Part shown: piece by piece, positions 43,304 through 51,555 of the stretch
How the letters are laid out: each line of letters opens with the position of its first letter
Position numbering within the stretch: the stretch's first letter is position 1
DNA from: Janthinobacterium sp. LM6
GTDB lineage: Bacteria; Pseudomonadota; Gammaproteobacteria; Burkholderiales; Burkholderiaceae_D
Direction: 5' to 3'
NCBI RefSeq assembly: GCF_002002885.1
Contig: NZ_CP019510.1
Span: forward strand, 5,394,001 to 5,458,000
DNA: 64,000 nucleotides
Position numbers and translations under genes: made by a program
The notes under the pieces: model-generated
Seen by the model: the letters and a program-made list of their open reading frames with translations, nothing else
What the model was told of the DNA's origin: nothing
Database searches by the model: none

Positions 43304-45679
43304 ATGCGCATATCTTTCGGCTCCGTAGCCTCGTTGGCTCTGTGTTTTACCGTGTCGGCCTTCGCGGCCGAACCATTCGACGACAAGTTCCGCCAGCTCG
43401 AAGAGGTGCTGCCCACCCCGAATACCTACCGCACGGCCTCCGGCGCGCCGGGCCACGCCTACTGGCAGCAGCGCGCCGACTACACGATCCGCGCGACGCT
43501 GGACGAAGCCAGGCGCGAGATCGCCGGCAGCGGCACCATCACCTACCATAACCAGTCGCCCGACACCCTCGGCTACCTGTGGGTGCAGCTGGACCAAAAT
43601 ATCTACAAGCCCGATTCCGACGCGCGCCGCATGACCACGGCGCCCTCGCGCCAGGCGTGGGCCAAGACGGCGGGCGAAGACACGATGAAGTTCGAAGGCT
43701 TGCGCGGTATCCTGGCGCGCGGCGACTTCCAGGGCGGCTTCAATATCCGCCGCTTGACAGGCGCGGATGGCCAGCCTTTGAAATATGTAGTGAACCGCAC
43801 CATGATGCGCATCGACTTGCCGCAGCCCTTGAAGCCAGGCCAGGATTTCGTCTTCCAGATCGACTGGGATTACCGCATCAACGAACAGAAGGTGCTGGGC
43901 GGGCGCGCCGGCTATGAAGTCTTCGACGACAAGAACGCCCTCTTCGAAGTGGCGCAGTGGTTCCCCCGCATGGCGGCCTACTACGACGCGGCCGGCTGGC
44001 AGCACAAGCAGTTCCTCGGCTCCGGCGAATTCACACTGGAATTTGGCGACTACGACGTGCAGCTGACCGTTCCTGCCGACCATATCGTCGCTTCCACGGG
44101 AGAGCTGCAAAACCCGCAGGAGGTGCTGTCTTCCGCGCAGCGCGAACGCCTGGAAAAGGCCCGCGGCAGCGACAAACCCGTCGTCATCGTCACGCAGAAG
44201 GAAGCGGAAGCGGCCGAAAAAACCGTCAGTCGCGCACAAAAGACGTGGCACTTCAAGGCGGCCAACGTGCGCGACTTCGCCTGGGCTTCGAGCCGCAAGT
44301 TCATCTGGGATGCACAGGGCTACAAGAAGGGCGGCAGCGATGTGATGGCCATGTCCTACTATCCGAAAGAGGGCAATCCGCTGTGGGAAAAATACAGCAC
44401 GCAAGCCATCGTGCACACGATTGAACAGTACAACAAGTACAGCATCGACTACCCTTACCCGACGGCGATTTCCGTCAACGGCCCCGTGGGCGGCATGGAG
44501 TATCCGATGATCTCGTTCAACGGCCCCCGTCCCGTGAAGGACAAAAAGACGGGCGAGCTGACGTATTCGAAGCGCACCAAGTATGGCCTGATCGGCGTGA
44601 TCATCCACGAAGTGGGCCACAACTACTACCCGATGATCATCAACTCGGACGAGCGCCAGTGGACGTGGATGGACGAGGGCCTCAACACCTTTGTGCAATA
44701 CCTGGCGCAGCAGGCGTGGGAGGAGAACTACCCGGCCTCGCGCGGCGAACCGCGCGAGATCGTCGACTACATGCGTAGCCGCGACCAGGTGCCCATCATG
44801 ACCAATTCCGAGTCCCTGCTGCAGTTCGGCAACAACGCCTACGCCAAGCCGGCGGCGGGCCTGAACATCCTGCGCGAAACCATTCTCGGGCGCGAGCTGT
44901 TCGACTACGCCTTCAAGGAATATGCGCAGCGCTGGAAGTTCAAGCGTCCCACCCCCGCCGACTTTTTCCGCACCATGGAGGATGCCTCCGGCACGGACCT
45001 GGACTGGTTCTGGCGCGGCTGGTTCTATACCACCGACCCGGTCGACATCAGCATCGACGGCATCAGCGAATACGGCGTGAGTTCAAAAGATCCGGCAACG
45101 GAAAAAGCGTGGAAGAAGGCGCAGAAGGACGCCCAGCCGGAATCCGTCACGAGCCGCGCCAACAAGGGCATGCCGCGCCGGGTCGAGGCGCATCCGGAGC
45201 TGAAGGATTTCTACAACCAGCACGACGATTTCACGGTGACCAACAAGGACCGCAACGCCTACGCCGAGGCGCTGGCCGCCCTGGAACCGTGGGAGAAGGA
45301 CTTGCTGAAACAGGGCAAGCACCTGTACCTGGTCGACCTGTCGAACGTGGGCGGCATGGTCATGCCGCTGATCCTCGAAATCGAACTGAAAAGCGGCAAG
45401 AAGTACGTCGAGCGCGTACCGGCCGAAGTGTGGCGCTACTCGCCGAAGAAAATCACCAAGGTCGTCATCACGGATGAACCGATGGTGGGCCTGGTGCAGG
45501 ACCCGTACTGGGAAACGGCCGATATCGACACGAGCAACAATAGCTGGCCGCGAAAAATCACGCCATCGCGCCTGGAACTGTTCAAGAGCGAGAAATCGCC
45601 CAAGGACAACCTGATGCGCGATTTTCATACGCCGCTGAAAGGCAAGAACGGCGGCTCGGCCAAGGGCGACGAGGCGTGA
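43304..45679 (+). CDS. M1-family zinc metallopeptidase, exported
   Basis: This 791-aa gluzincin has a signal peptide (residues 1-22, ending SAFA) and the full M1 zinc motif HEVGH (435-439) with the third ligand Glu458 (WMDEG), the HEXXH-X18-E spacing. A GGMEYP segment stands for the GxMEN substrate motif. It should cleave N-terminal residues of peptides in the periplasm or outside. The ATG at 43304 follows AGGGTG and begins the signal peptide. The next gene (DUF6702) starts inside its stop codon, and a TonB receptor follows, so a TonB-linked peptide or metallophore pathway is likely. Confidence 0.9.
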   Translation: MRISFGSVASLALCFTVSAFAAEPFDDKFRQLEEVLPTPNTYRTASGAPGHAYWQQRADYTIRATLDEARREIAGSGTITYHNQSPDTLGYLWVQLDQNIYKPDSDARRMTTAPSRQAWAKTAGEDTMKFEGLRGILARGDFQGGFNIRRLTGADGQPLKYVVNRTMMRIDLPQPLKPGQDFVFQIDWDYRINEQKVLGGRAGYEVFDDKNALFEVAQWFPRMAAYYDAAGWQHKQFLGSGEFTLEFGDYDVQLTVPADHIVASTGELQNPQEVLSSAQRERLEKARGSDKPVVIVTQKEAEAAEKTVSRAQKTWHFKAANVRDFAWASSRKFIWDAQGYKKGGSDVMAMSYYPKEGNPLWEKYSTQAIVHTIEQYNKYSIDYPYPTAISVNGPVGGMEYPMISFNGPRPVKDKKTGELTYSKRTKYGLIGVIIHEVGHNYYPMIINSDERQWTWMDEGLNTFVQYLAQQAWEENYPASRGEPREIVDYMRSRDQVPIMTNSESLLQFGNNAYAKPAAGLNILRETILGRELFDYAFKEYAQRWKFKRPTPADFFRTMEDASGTDLDWFWRGWFYTTDPVDISIDGISEYGVSSKDPATEKAWKKAQKDAQPESVTSRANKGMPRRVEAHPELKDFYNQHDDFTVTNKDRNAYAEALAALEPWEKDLLKQGKHLYLVDLSNVGGMVMPLILEIELKSGKKYVERVPAEVWRYSPKKITKVVITDEPMVGLVQDPYWETADIDTSNNSWPRKITPSRLELFKSEKSPKDNLMRDFHTPLKGKNGGSAKGDEA

Positions 45680-46164
45680 AGCGCTGGCGCCTGCTCGCTT
45701 GCGCCACGCTGGCCTGCGCCAGCATGGCGGCGGGCGCCCATAATTTTCACATGGGCATCGCCGACATCAGCTATAACGCGGCCAGCGGCAGCACCGAAGT
45801 GGTGCACACCTACACAGGCCACGACGTCGAGGCGCTGCTGACGAACCTGTACCAGCGCCAGTTCGACCTGGGCCAGGAAGACAGCGAAGCGGCCCTGCGC
45901 CGCTATGTCGAAAAACAGTTTTTCCTCGTGGCGCCGGGCGGCAAGCGCCTGCGCCTGAACTGGGTCGGCATGAAGGTCAATGCCGACAACGTGGTGATCT
46001 TCCAGGAGCTCGAACGCACGCGCCTGGCCCCCGCCACGCGCATCCACAACCAGCTGCTGATCGACTTCCTGCCCAGCCAGCGCAACACCCTCAACGTGCA
46101 GGACAGCGGCGCCATCCAGACGCTGATTTTCGACCGCCAGAACACGGAACTGCCGATCCGCTAA
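45676..46164 (+). CDS. DUF6702 family exported protein
   Basis: This 162-aa secreted protein matches DUF6702. The signal peptide (about 1-20) ends AAGA, giving a mature N terminus HNFHMG; the family's conserved AHxFHxS-type start exposes a histidine and suggests metal binding. The start is GTG at 45676, overlapping the M1 peptidase stop (GTGA), so translation is coupled. A TonB receptor lies 22 bp downstream. It may carry or hold a metal or peptide for that receptor system. Confidence 0.8.
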   Translation: MKRWRLLACATLACASMAAGAHNFHMGIADISYNAASGSTEVVHTYTGHDVEALLTNLYQRQFDLGQEDSEAALRRYVEKQFFLVAPGGKRLRLNWVGMKVNADNVVIFQELERTRLAPATRIHNQLLIDFLPSQRNTLNVQDSGAIQTLIFDRQNTELPIR

Positions 46165-46186
46165 GCTCCGCCACTTCCAAAGACCC

Positions 46187-48220
46187 ATGACGCCACGCTC
46201 TCTCCCCCTCCTCCTCGCCGTCCTGTTTTCACCGGCAGCCCACGCCGACGACATCTTCCAGCGCGTGCTGGTCGATGGTTCGCGCCTGAACCAGCTGGGC
46301 GTGGCCGATTCGGCCAACGCGGGCAGCGTCACGCAAAAGCAGCTCGACGCGCGCACCAGCTACCGGCCCGGCGAACTGCTCGAAGCCGTGCCGGGGCTGA
46401 TCGTCAGCCAGCATAGCGGCGAGGGCAAGGCCAATCAGTTCTACCTGCGCGGCTTCAACCTCGATCACGGCACGGACTTGCGCACCACCGTCGACGAAAT
46501 GCCCGTCAACCAGCGCAGCCATGGCCACGGACAGGGCTGGACGGACCTGAACTTCCTGATTCCCGAACTGGCCATGCGCCTCGATTACAAAAAGGGACCG
46601 TATTCGGCGGCGCAAGGCGACTTTTCCTCGGCAGGGGCGGCTTCCGTCGTGTATGCGAACCGCCTGACGCAGGGCATCGCCAGCGTGGGACTCGGGCAAA
46701 ACGGCTTTCGCCGCGCCCTGCTGGCCGATTCGCCCGATGCGGGCGACGGCAGCCTGCTGTACGCGCTCGAAGCGCAGCATAACGATGGCCCGTTCACGCA
46801 GCCGGACCGCTACCGCAAGCTCAATGGCGTGCTGCGCTACAGCGAAGGCTATGCCAACAACGGCTTCAACGTCACGGCCATGGCGTACGACGCCAGCTGG
46901 AACGCCACCGACCAGATTCCGCTGCGCGCCGTGCAGGACGGCACGCTGGGCCGCTTCGACGCCATCGATGCCAGCGACGGCGGCAAGGCGCAGCGCTACA
47001 GCCTGTCGGGCGCCTGGCGCCAGACGACGGACGACGTGTCGTCCAGGGTCAGCGCGTATGTGATCGCCAACCGCCTGGCCCTGTTCTCGAATTTTACGTA
47101 TGCGATGGACGATCCCGACAACGGCGACCAGTTCGCCCAGCCCGACCGGCGCGTGACGGCCGGCCTGGATGCCAGCCACACCTGGCACCGCCACACGGAC
47201 AGGGGCAGCAGCGACACCACCATCGGCCTGCAGCTCCAGAACGACAATATCCACAACGGCTTGTACAACACGCGGCAGCGGCAGATCCTGTCGACCACGC
47301 GGCAAGACCACATCGTCGAATCGAGCATCGGCGTGTATGGAGAAAACAGCACGCGCTGGTCGCGCTGGCTGCGCACCGTGGCCGGCCTGCGCGCGGACGC
47401 CTACCGCTTCGACGTGCGCAGCGACCGCGCCGCCAATTCGGGCACGGCCAGCGCCCATTTGTTCAGCCCCAGCCTGAGCGTGATTGCGGGACCGTGGCGC
47501 GATACGGAAGCGTATTTCAACATCGGCAATGGCTTTCACAGCAACGATGCGCGCGGCACGACGATCACCGTCGACCCGAAGACGGGCGAGGTGGCCGACA
47601 AGGTCACGCCCCTGGTGCGCTCGCGCGGGCTGGAACTGGGCTTGCGCAGCGCCGCCATCACCGGCCTGCAAACCTCGCTGTCACTGTACCGCCTGGACTT
47701 CGATTCCGAACTGCTGTTCATCGGCGACGCGGGCGCCACCGAGGCGGGCCGCCCCAGCCGCCGCTACGGCGTGGAGTTTTCCAGCTACTACAAGGCGGCC
47801 AGCTGGCTGTCGCTGGACCTGGACCTGGCGTATGCGCGGGCGCGCTCGCGCGGCAGCGACCCGGCGGGCGACTTCATCCCCGGCGCCATCGAAGGCGTGG
47901 CCCAGCTGGCCATGACGGTGACGCCGCCGGGGCCGTGGTCGGGTTCTTTGCGCCTGCGCTACTTCGGCCCGCGCCCGCTGATTGAAGACAACAGCGTGCG
48001 CTCCGCGGCCAGCGTGGGCTTGAACGGGCGCATCGCCTACCAGATCGACAAGACCTTGCGCGTGGAAGTCGAAGGCTACAACCTGGCCAACCGGCGCGAC
48101 TCGGCCATCGACTATTACTATGCCTCGCGCCTGCCAGGCGAAACGCAGCCCGTCGACGACATCCACTTCCATCCCGTGGAATCGCGTTCGCTGCGCCTGA
48201 CCCTGGTAAAGAATTTTTAA
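46187..48220 (+). CDS. TonB-dependent receptor of the M1 peptidase/DUF6702 operon
   Basis: This 677-aa outer-membrane receptor has a signal peptide (1-20, ending AHA), a plug with ELLEAVPGLIVSQHSGEGKA and YLRGFNLDHGTDLRTTVDEM, and a barrel ending in RSLRLTLVKNF. The plug segment FNLDHGTDL and the HGHGQGW stretch differ from siderophore receptors and resemble the family paired with M1 peptidase/DUF6702. There is no STN domain and no Fur box upstream. The ribosome-binding site is poor, so coupling to DUF6702 is likely. The cargo is unknown. Confidence 0.9.
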   Translation: MTPRSLPLLLAVLFSPAAHADDIFQRVLVDGSRLNQLGVADSANAGSVTQKQLDARTSYRPGELLEAVPGLIVSQHSGEGKANQFYLRGFNLDHGTDLRTTVDEMPVNQRSHGHGQGWTDLNFLIPELAMRLDYKKGPYSAAQGDFSSAGAASVVYANRLTQGIASVGLGQNGFRRALLADSPDAGDGSLLYALEAQHNDGPFTQPDRYRKLNGVLRYSEGYANNGFNVTAMAYDASWNATDQIPLRAVQDGTLGRFDAIDASDGGKAQRYSLSGAWRQTTDDVSSRVSAYVIANRLALFSNFTYAMDDPDNGDQFAQPDRRVTAGLDASHTWHRHTDRGSSDTTIGLQLQNDNIHNGLYNTRQRQILSTTRQDHIVESSIGVYGENSTRWSRWLRTVAGLRADAYRFDVRSDRAANSGTASAHLFSPSLSVIAGPWRDTEAYFNIGNGFHSNDARGTTITVDPKTGEVADKVTPLVRSRGLELGLRSAAITGLQTSLSLYRLDFDSELLFIGDAGATEAGRPSRRYGVEFSSYYKAASWLSLDLDLAYARARSRGSDPAGDFIPGAIEGVAQLAMTVTPPGPWSGSLRLRYFGPRPLIEDNSVRSAASVGLNGRIAYQIDKTLRVEVEGYNLANRRDSAIDYYYASRLPGETQPVDDIHFHPVESRSLRLTLVKNF

Positions 48221-48323
48221 CTCAACAAGAATAATTCCTGTCTCACTGCACAGGAAACGCCGCGAAGTCGTAGAATGCCAGGCTGGATAAACTGAGACAG
48301 GCCGCATTGCGGCCGGCACCGCC

Positions 48324-49058
48324 ATGAGCACTTCCGCACCGATCTTTACCGACCCTTCCCACGTCAAGGAAGCCTTGCGCGATGACGGCTATGCCGTCCT
48401 GCGCCCGCAGGACGTGGCCGCGCTGGCCGGCTGCCCGCTGGCCGCGCTGCGCGCGCTGGAAGGGAGCTGGAATACCCTCCCGCTGGACAATTACCTGAAG
48501 GATGGCGGCCGCTATCGCCGCCGGCGCCACTCGTGCTTCGTGCAGGATGGCGAGCGCCTGACGCAGACGGCGCACCGTCCGCACTGGCAACCGGTGGAAT
48601 ACAACGCCCTGCACGGCGGCATGCACCGCCTGTTCGAACCGGTCGAAACGGCTATCGTTGCGCAAGCGGCCTGGCAGCAGCTGATCCGCGCGCTGGGCGA
48701 CGCCTGCTCGCAGGTCAAGGGCAGCCAGCCGTGGTTCATCGAGGCGCACCAGTTCCGCATCGATACGACCGATGGCATCGGCCGCCCCACGCCGGAAGGC
48801 GCGCACCGCGACGGCGTCGATTTCGTCGCCGTGTTGCTGATCGGGCGCGAACAGGTCAAGGGCGGCGAGACGCGCATCTTCGAGGCCGATGGCCCCAACG
48901 GCAAGCGCTTTACCCTAACCGAGCCGTGGTCGCTGCTGCTGCTCGACGATGCGTCTGTCATCCACGAATCGACACCGATCCAGCCGATCGGCGAACATGG
49001 CCACCGCGATACGCTCGTGCTGACCTATCGCGCAGGCCAGTTCCAGGGAGAGAATTAA
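48324..49058 (+). CDS. 2OG-Fe(II) dioxygenase, L-isoleucine 4-hydroxylase (IDO)-like
   Basis: This 244-aa protein belongs to the 2OG-Fe dioxygenase family that contains Bacillus IDO. Iron ligands are His161-x-Asp163 (EGAHRDGVDF) and His214 (SVIHESTP), almost the same positions as in IDO; RDTLVLTY supplies the likely 2-oxoglutarate Arg. It probably hydroxylates a free amino acid. It appears to be a single-gene unit with its own 103-bp upstream region. Confidence 0.85.
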   Translation: MSTSAPIFTDPSHVKEALRDDGYAVLRPQDVAALAGCPLAALRALEGSWNTLPLDNYLKDGGRYRRRRHSCFVQDGERLTQTAHRPHWQPVEYNALHGGMHRLFEPVETAIVAQAAWQQLIRALGDACSQVKGSQPWFIEAHQFRIDTTDGIGRPTPEGAHRDGVDFVAVLLIGREQVKGGETRIFEADGPNGKRFTLTEPWSLLLLDDASVIHESTPIQPIGEHGHRDTLVLTYRAGQFQGEN

Positions 49059-49200
49059 CAAGCGGCCACAGCATTCCCTGTGGCCAAAATAGTTACTTGG
49101 AAGTTACTTTTGCAGACCTAAATCCGATATAGTCATACGATGTCGATATTGCGCGCTCACCGCGCCCAGCATCACCACACTGAAATTCTAGGAGAGGTCT

Positions 49201-50562
49201 GTGGACTCCAACAACCAAATCAAGCCTGACGAAATCGAGATCCTGATCGTCGAGGATAGCCCGACCCAGGCGGAGCGCTTGCGCCGCCTGATCCAGTCCC
49301 TGCACTATAACGCGCGCGTGGCGGCCAATGGCCAGCTGGCCCTTGCCGCCATCCGCGAGCGCAAGCCACACCTGGTGCTGTCCGACATCGTCATGCCTGA
49401 AATGAATGGCTACGACCTGTGCCGCTCCATCAAGTCCGATCCGACCCTGCGCGACATCCCCGTGATCCTCGTCACCTCGCTCAACGACCCGAAGGACATC
49501 ATCCGCGGCATCGAGTGCGGCGCGGACAATTTCATCCGCAAGCCCTACGCGGAAGACTACCTGCTCAACCGCATCAGCCACATGCTGATGAACCAGAAGC
49601 TGCGCAAGAACCAGAATGTGGAAATCGGCATCGCCCTGTACCTGGGCGACCAGAAGCATTTCATCAATGCGGAGCGCCAGCAAATCCTCGACCTGCTGAT
49701 CTCCACCTATGAGCAGGCGGTACAGGTCAACGGCGAACTGCAGGCGCGCGAACGCCAGGTGATCGAGCTGAACATGCGCCTGGCACACCATGCGGCCGAA
49801 CTGGAGACCATCAACCGCGAAATCGCCCTGAAAAACCTGGAGCTGGCCGAAGCGAGCCGCATGAAATCTGCCTTCATCGCGAACATGTCGCATGAACTGC
49901 GCACGCCATTGAACGCCATCATCGGCTTCACGGGCGCGCTGCTGATGAAACTCCCAGGCCCCCTGACGTCCGACCAGGACAAGCAACTGAACACCATCCG
50001 CGCCAGCGCGCGCCATCTGCTCTCGCTGATTAACGACATCCTCGACGTCGCCAAGATCGAAGCGGGCAAGCTGACCCTGTCGATCGAACCCGTGCACTGC
50101 CAGGAGCTGATGGCCGACGTGGCCGACACCCTGCGCCCCCTGGCCCAGCAAAAGGGCCTGGCGCTGGAAATGGCACTGGGAGAAGAAGGCCAGCCGCCCG
50201 CCATCATCGACACGGATCGCCGCGCGCTGACGCAAATCCTCATCAACTTGCTCAACAACGCCATCAAGTTCACGGAACAGGGCACGGTACGCATCAGCCT
50301 TGCCCAGCGCGACGAAGACGGCGTGCTGGTGACGGAAATGAGCATCGCCGACAGCGGCGCCGGCATCAAGGAAGAAGACCAGGCCAAGCTGTTCCAGGCC
50401 TTCTCGCAGCTCGATTCCACCTCCACGCGCCACGTGGAAGGCGCGGGACTGGGCCTGTACCTGTGCCAGAACCTGGCCAACGCCATCGGCGGCGCTCTGT
50501 TTTTCAACAGCGACTACGGCTCAGGCAGCACGTTTACACTGGCCCTGCGCAGCAAGGCCTGA
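49201..50562 (+). CDS. Response regulator-histidine kinase hybrid (REC-HisKA-HATPase)
   Basis: This 453-aa soluble protein has an N-terminal receiver domain (12-130, phospho-acceptor Asp62 in LVLSDIVMP), a coiled-coil linker (about 165-215), a HisKA domain with His231 (FIANMSHELRTPLNAIIGF) and an HATPase domain (about 330-450; NLLNNAIKFTEQG, SGAGI, GAGLGLYL). The receiver precedes the kinase and there is no TM helix, so kinase activity is probably controlled by another kinase. The start is GTG at 49201 behind AGGAGAGG. A candidate small RNA lies directly downstream. Confidence 0.9.
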   Translation: MDSNNQIKPDEIEILIVEDSPTQAERLRRLIQSLHYNARVAANGQLALAAIRERKPHLVLSDIVMPEMNGYDLCRSIKSDPTLRDIPVILVTSLNDPKDIIRGIECGADNFIRKPYAEDYLLNRISHMLMNQKLRKNQNVEIGIALYLGDQKHFINAERQQILDLLISTYEQAVQVNGELQARERQVIELNMRLAHHAAELETINREIALKNLELAEASRMKSAFIANMSHELRTPLNAIIGFTGALLMKLPGPLTSDQDKQLNTIRASARHLLSLINDILDVAKIEAGKLTLSIEPVHCQELMADVADTLRPLAQQKGLALEMALGEEGQPPAIIDTDRRALTQILINLLNNAIKFTEQGTVRISLAQRDEDGVLVTEMSIADSGAGIKEEDQAKLFQAFSQLDSTSTRHVEGAGLGLYLCQNLANAIGGALFFNSDYGSGSTFTLALRSKA

Positions 50563-50635
50563 GTTTCTGTGCGCCGCAGCATGAAATTTTAATTTCTTGC
50601 CATCCAAGACCGACCGATACAGTAGTTCTACGGTA

Positions 50636-50664
50636 TTGCACCGCACCATTTTCAGCGCTATAGT
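50636..50664 (+). promoter_or_regulatory. Sigma-70 promoter of the candidate small RNA
   Basis: TTGCAC (50636-50641) and TATAGT (50659-50664) are 17 bp apart, each matching five of six... at least four of six consensus bases. No open reading frame with a ribosome-binding site follows before the terminator at 50706-50735. Confidence 0.55.
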
Positions 50665-50670
50665 AGAACT

Positions 50671-50735
50671 GTCTCCTCCAATTCGTTCTCCGAACATTGG
50701 ATTACGCCCGCGAATACAACCGCGGGCTTTTTTTT
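50671..50735 (+). ncRNA. Candidate small regulatory RNA (about 65 nt)
   Basis: This stretch lies between a sigma-70 promoter (50636-50664) and a strong intrinsic terminator. The predicted RNA has a single-stranded 5' end with CUCCUCC (an anti-Shine-Dalgarno-like motif), a hairpin at 50678-50700 (CCAA/TTGG and TTCG/CGAA with a 2-nt bulge and a 5-nt loop), a short linker and the terminator hairpin ending in eight U residues. That is the layout of Hfq-dependent trans-acting sRNAs. No coding potential is seen. It could instead be a short attenuated leader, but the next gene has its own operator and promoter region downstream. Confidence 0.5.
50706..50735 (+). terminator. Intrinsic terminator of the small RNA
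   Basis: GCCCGCG (50706-50712) pairs with CGCGGGC (50721-50727) around an 8-nt loop, followed by eight T residues. Confidence 0.88.
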
Positions 50736-50767
50736 GCCTGCGTTTTCCCTCGTCTTCACCTTTCCTT

Positions 50768-50804
50768 AACTAAATCAAACGATTTAGTTATACCAATCGT
50801 TTGA
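50768..50804. promoter_or_regulatory. Interlocked inverted repeats: TetR operator of the RND efflux operon
   Basis: AACTAAATC-N4-GATTTAGTT (50768-50789) and TCAAACGATT-N10-AATCGTTTGA (50775-50784 with 50795-50804) are both perfect and share the middle sequence. They end 22 bp before the TetR ATG, where they would cover the promoter. Autorepression of the regulator-efflux operon is inferred. Confidence 0.72.
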
Positions 50805-50826
50805 GATATGTGATTAAATCTCCGGC

Positions 50827-51555
50827 ATGATTGAAAAAAACGCCATCCCCACTTCCCACGCCGACGAGGGGCGCAAGCCCCGTTCCGACGGCGAACAGTC
50901 GCGCGAGCGCCTGCTGCATAGCGCCATTCGCCTGTTTGCCGAGCAGGGCTATGCCAAGACGTCCACGCGCGAACTGGCGCAGGCGGCCGGCACCAACGCC
51001 GCGGCCATCAGCTATTACTTTGGCGACAAGGCCGGCCTGTACCGCGCCGCCTTCGCCCAGCAGTCGCCGAACCCGCAAGACAATATCGCCCTGTACGAGC
51101 AGCCGCATTTCACCTTGCGCCAAAGCCTGGAAGGCTTTTATGCGCAACTGCTCGCCCCCATGCAGCAGGGCGAGATCGCGCGCGACTGCATGCGCCTGTG
51201 GTGCCGTGAAATGCTCGAACCGACAGGCCTGTGGGCGCGCGAGATCGACCAGAATATCCGCCCCGAGCACGAGGCGCTCACGCGCGTGCTGGCGCGCCAC
51301 CTGGGTGCACCCGACGACAGCGACGACATGCACCGCCTGGCCTTTTCCATCGCTTCGCTGGCCCTGCAGCACATGGTGGGCGCCGAGGTGCTGCAAACCT
51401 TGCGCCCGCAATTGCTGGAATCGCCGCAGGCCATCGACACCTGGCTGGCGCGCATGACCGACTACGCGCTGGCCATGGCCGACGTGGAGCGCCAGCGCCT
51501 GGCCATTCCTCCCTCTACCCCTACCGCTCAACGACAAGCAGAAAGACCAGCATGA
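50827..51555 (+). CDS. TetR-family regulator (CerR/YbiH-type C-terminal domain)
   Basis: This 242-aa repressor has a TetR helix-turn-helix (about 25-70; AIRLFAEQGYAKTSTRELAQ and AAISYYFGDKAGLYRAAF) and a C-terminal ligand domain of the DUF1956/CerR type. Its stop overlaps the start of the outer-membrane efflux gene (ATGA), so it is the first gene of the efflux operon. Interlocked palindromes just upstream suggest autoregulation. An effector drug would lift repression. Confidence 0.9.
   Translation: MIEKNAIPTSHADEGRKPRSDGEQSRERLLHSAIRLFAEQGYAKTSTRELAQAAGTNAAAISYYFGDKAGLYRAAFAQQSPNPQDNIALYEQPHFTLRQSLEGFYAQLLAPMQQGEIARDCMRLWCREMLEPTGLWAREIDQNIRPEHEALTRVLARHLGAPDDSDDMHRLAFSIASLALQHMVGAEVLQTLRPQLLESPQAIDTWLARMTDYALAMADVERQRLAIPPSTPTAQRQAERPA

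Noticed and set aside
48225..48243. Possible Fur box (aagaataattc) before the IDO-like dioxygenase
   Set aside because: Only the core half matches; the right arm is lost, so it falls well short of the other three boxes.
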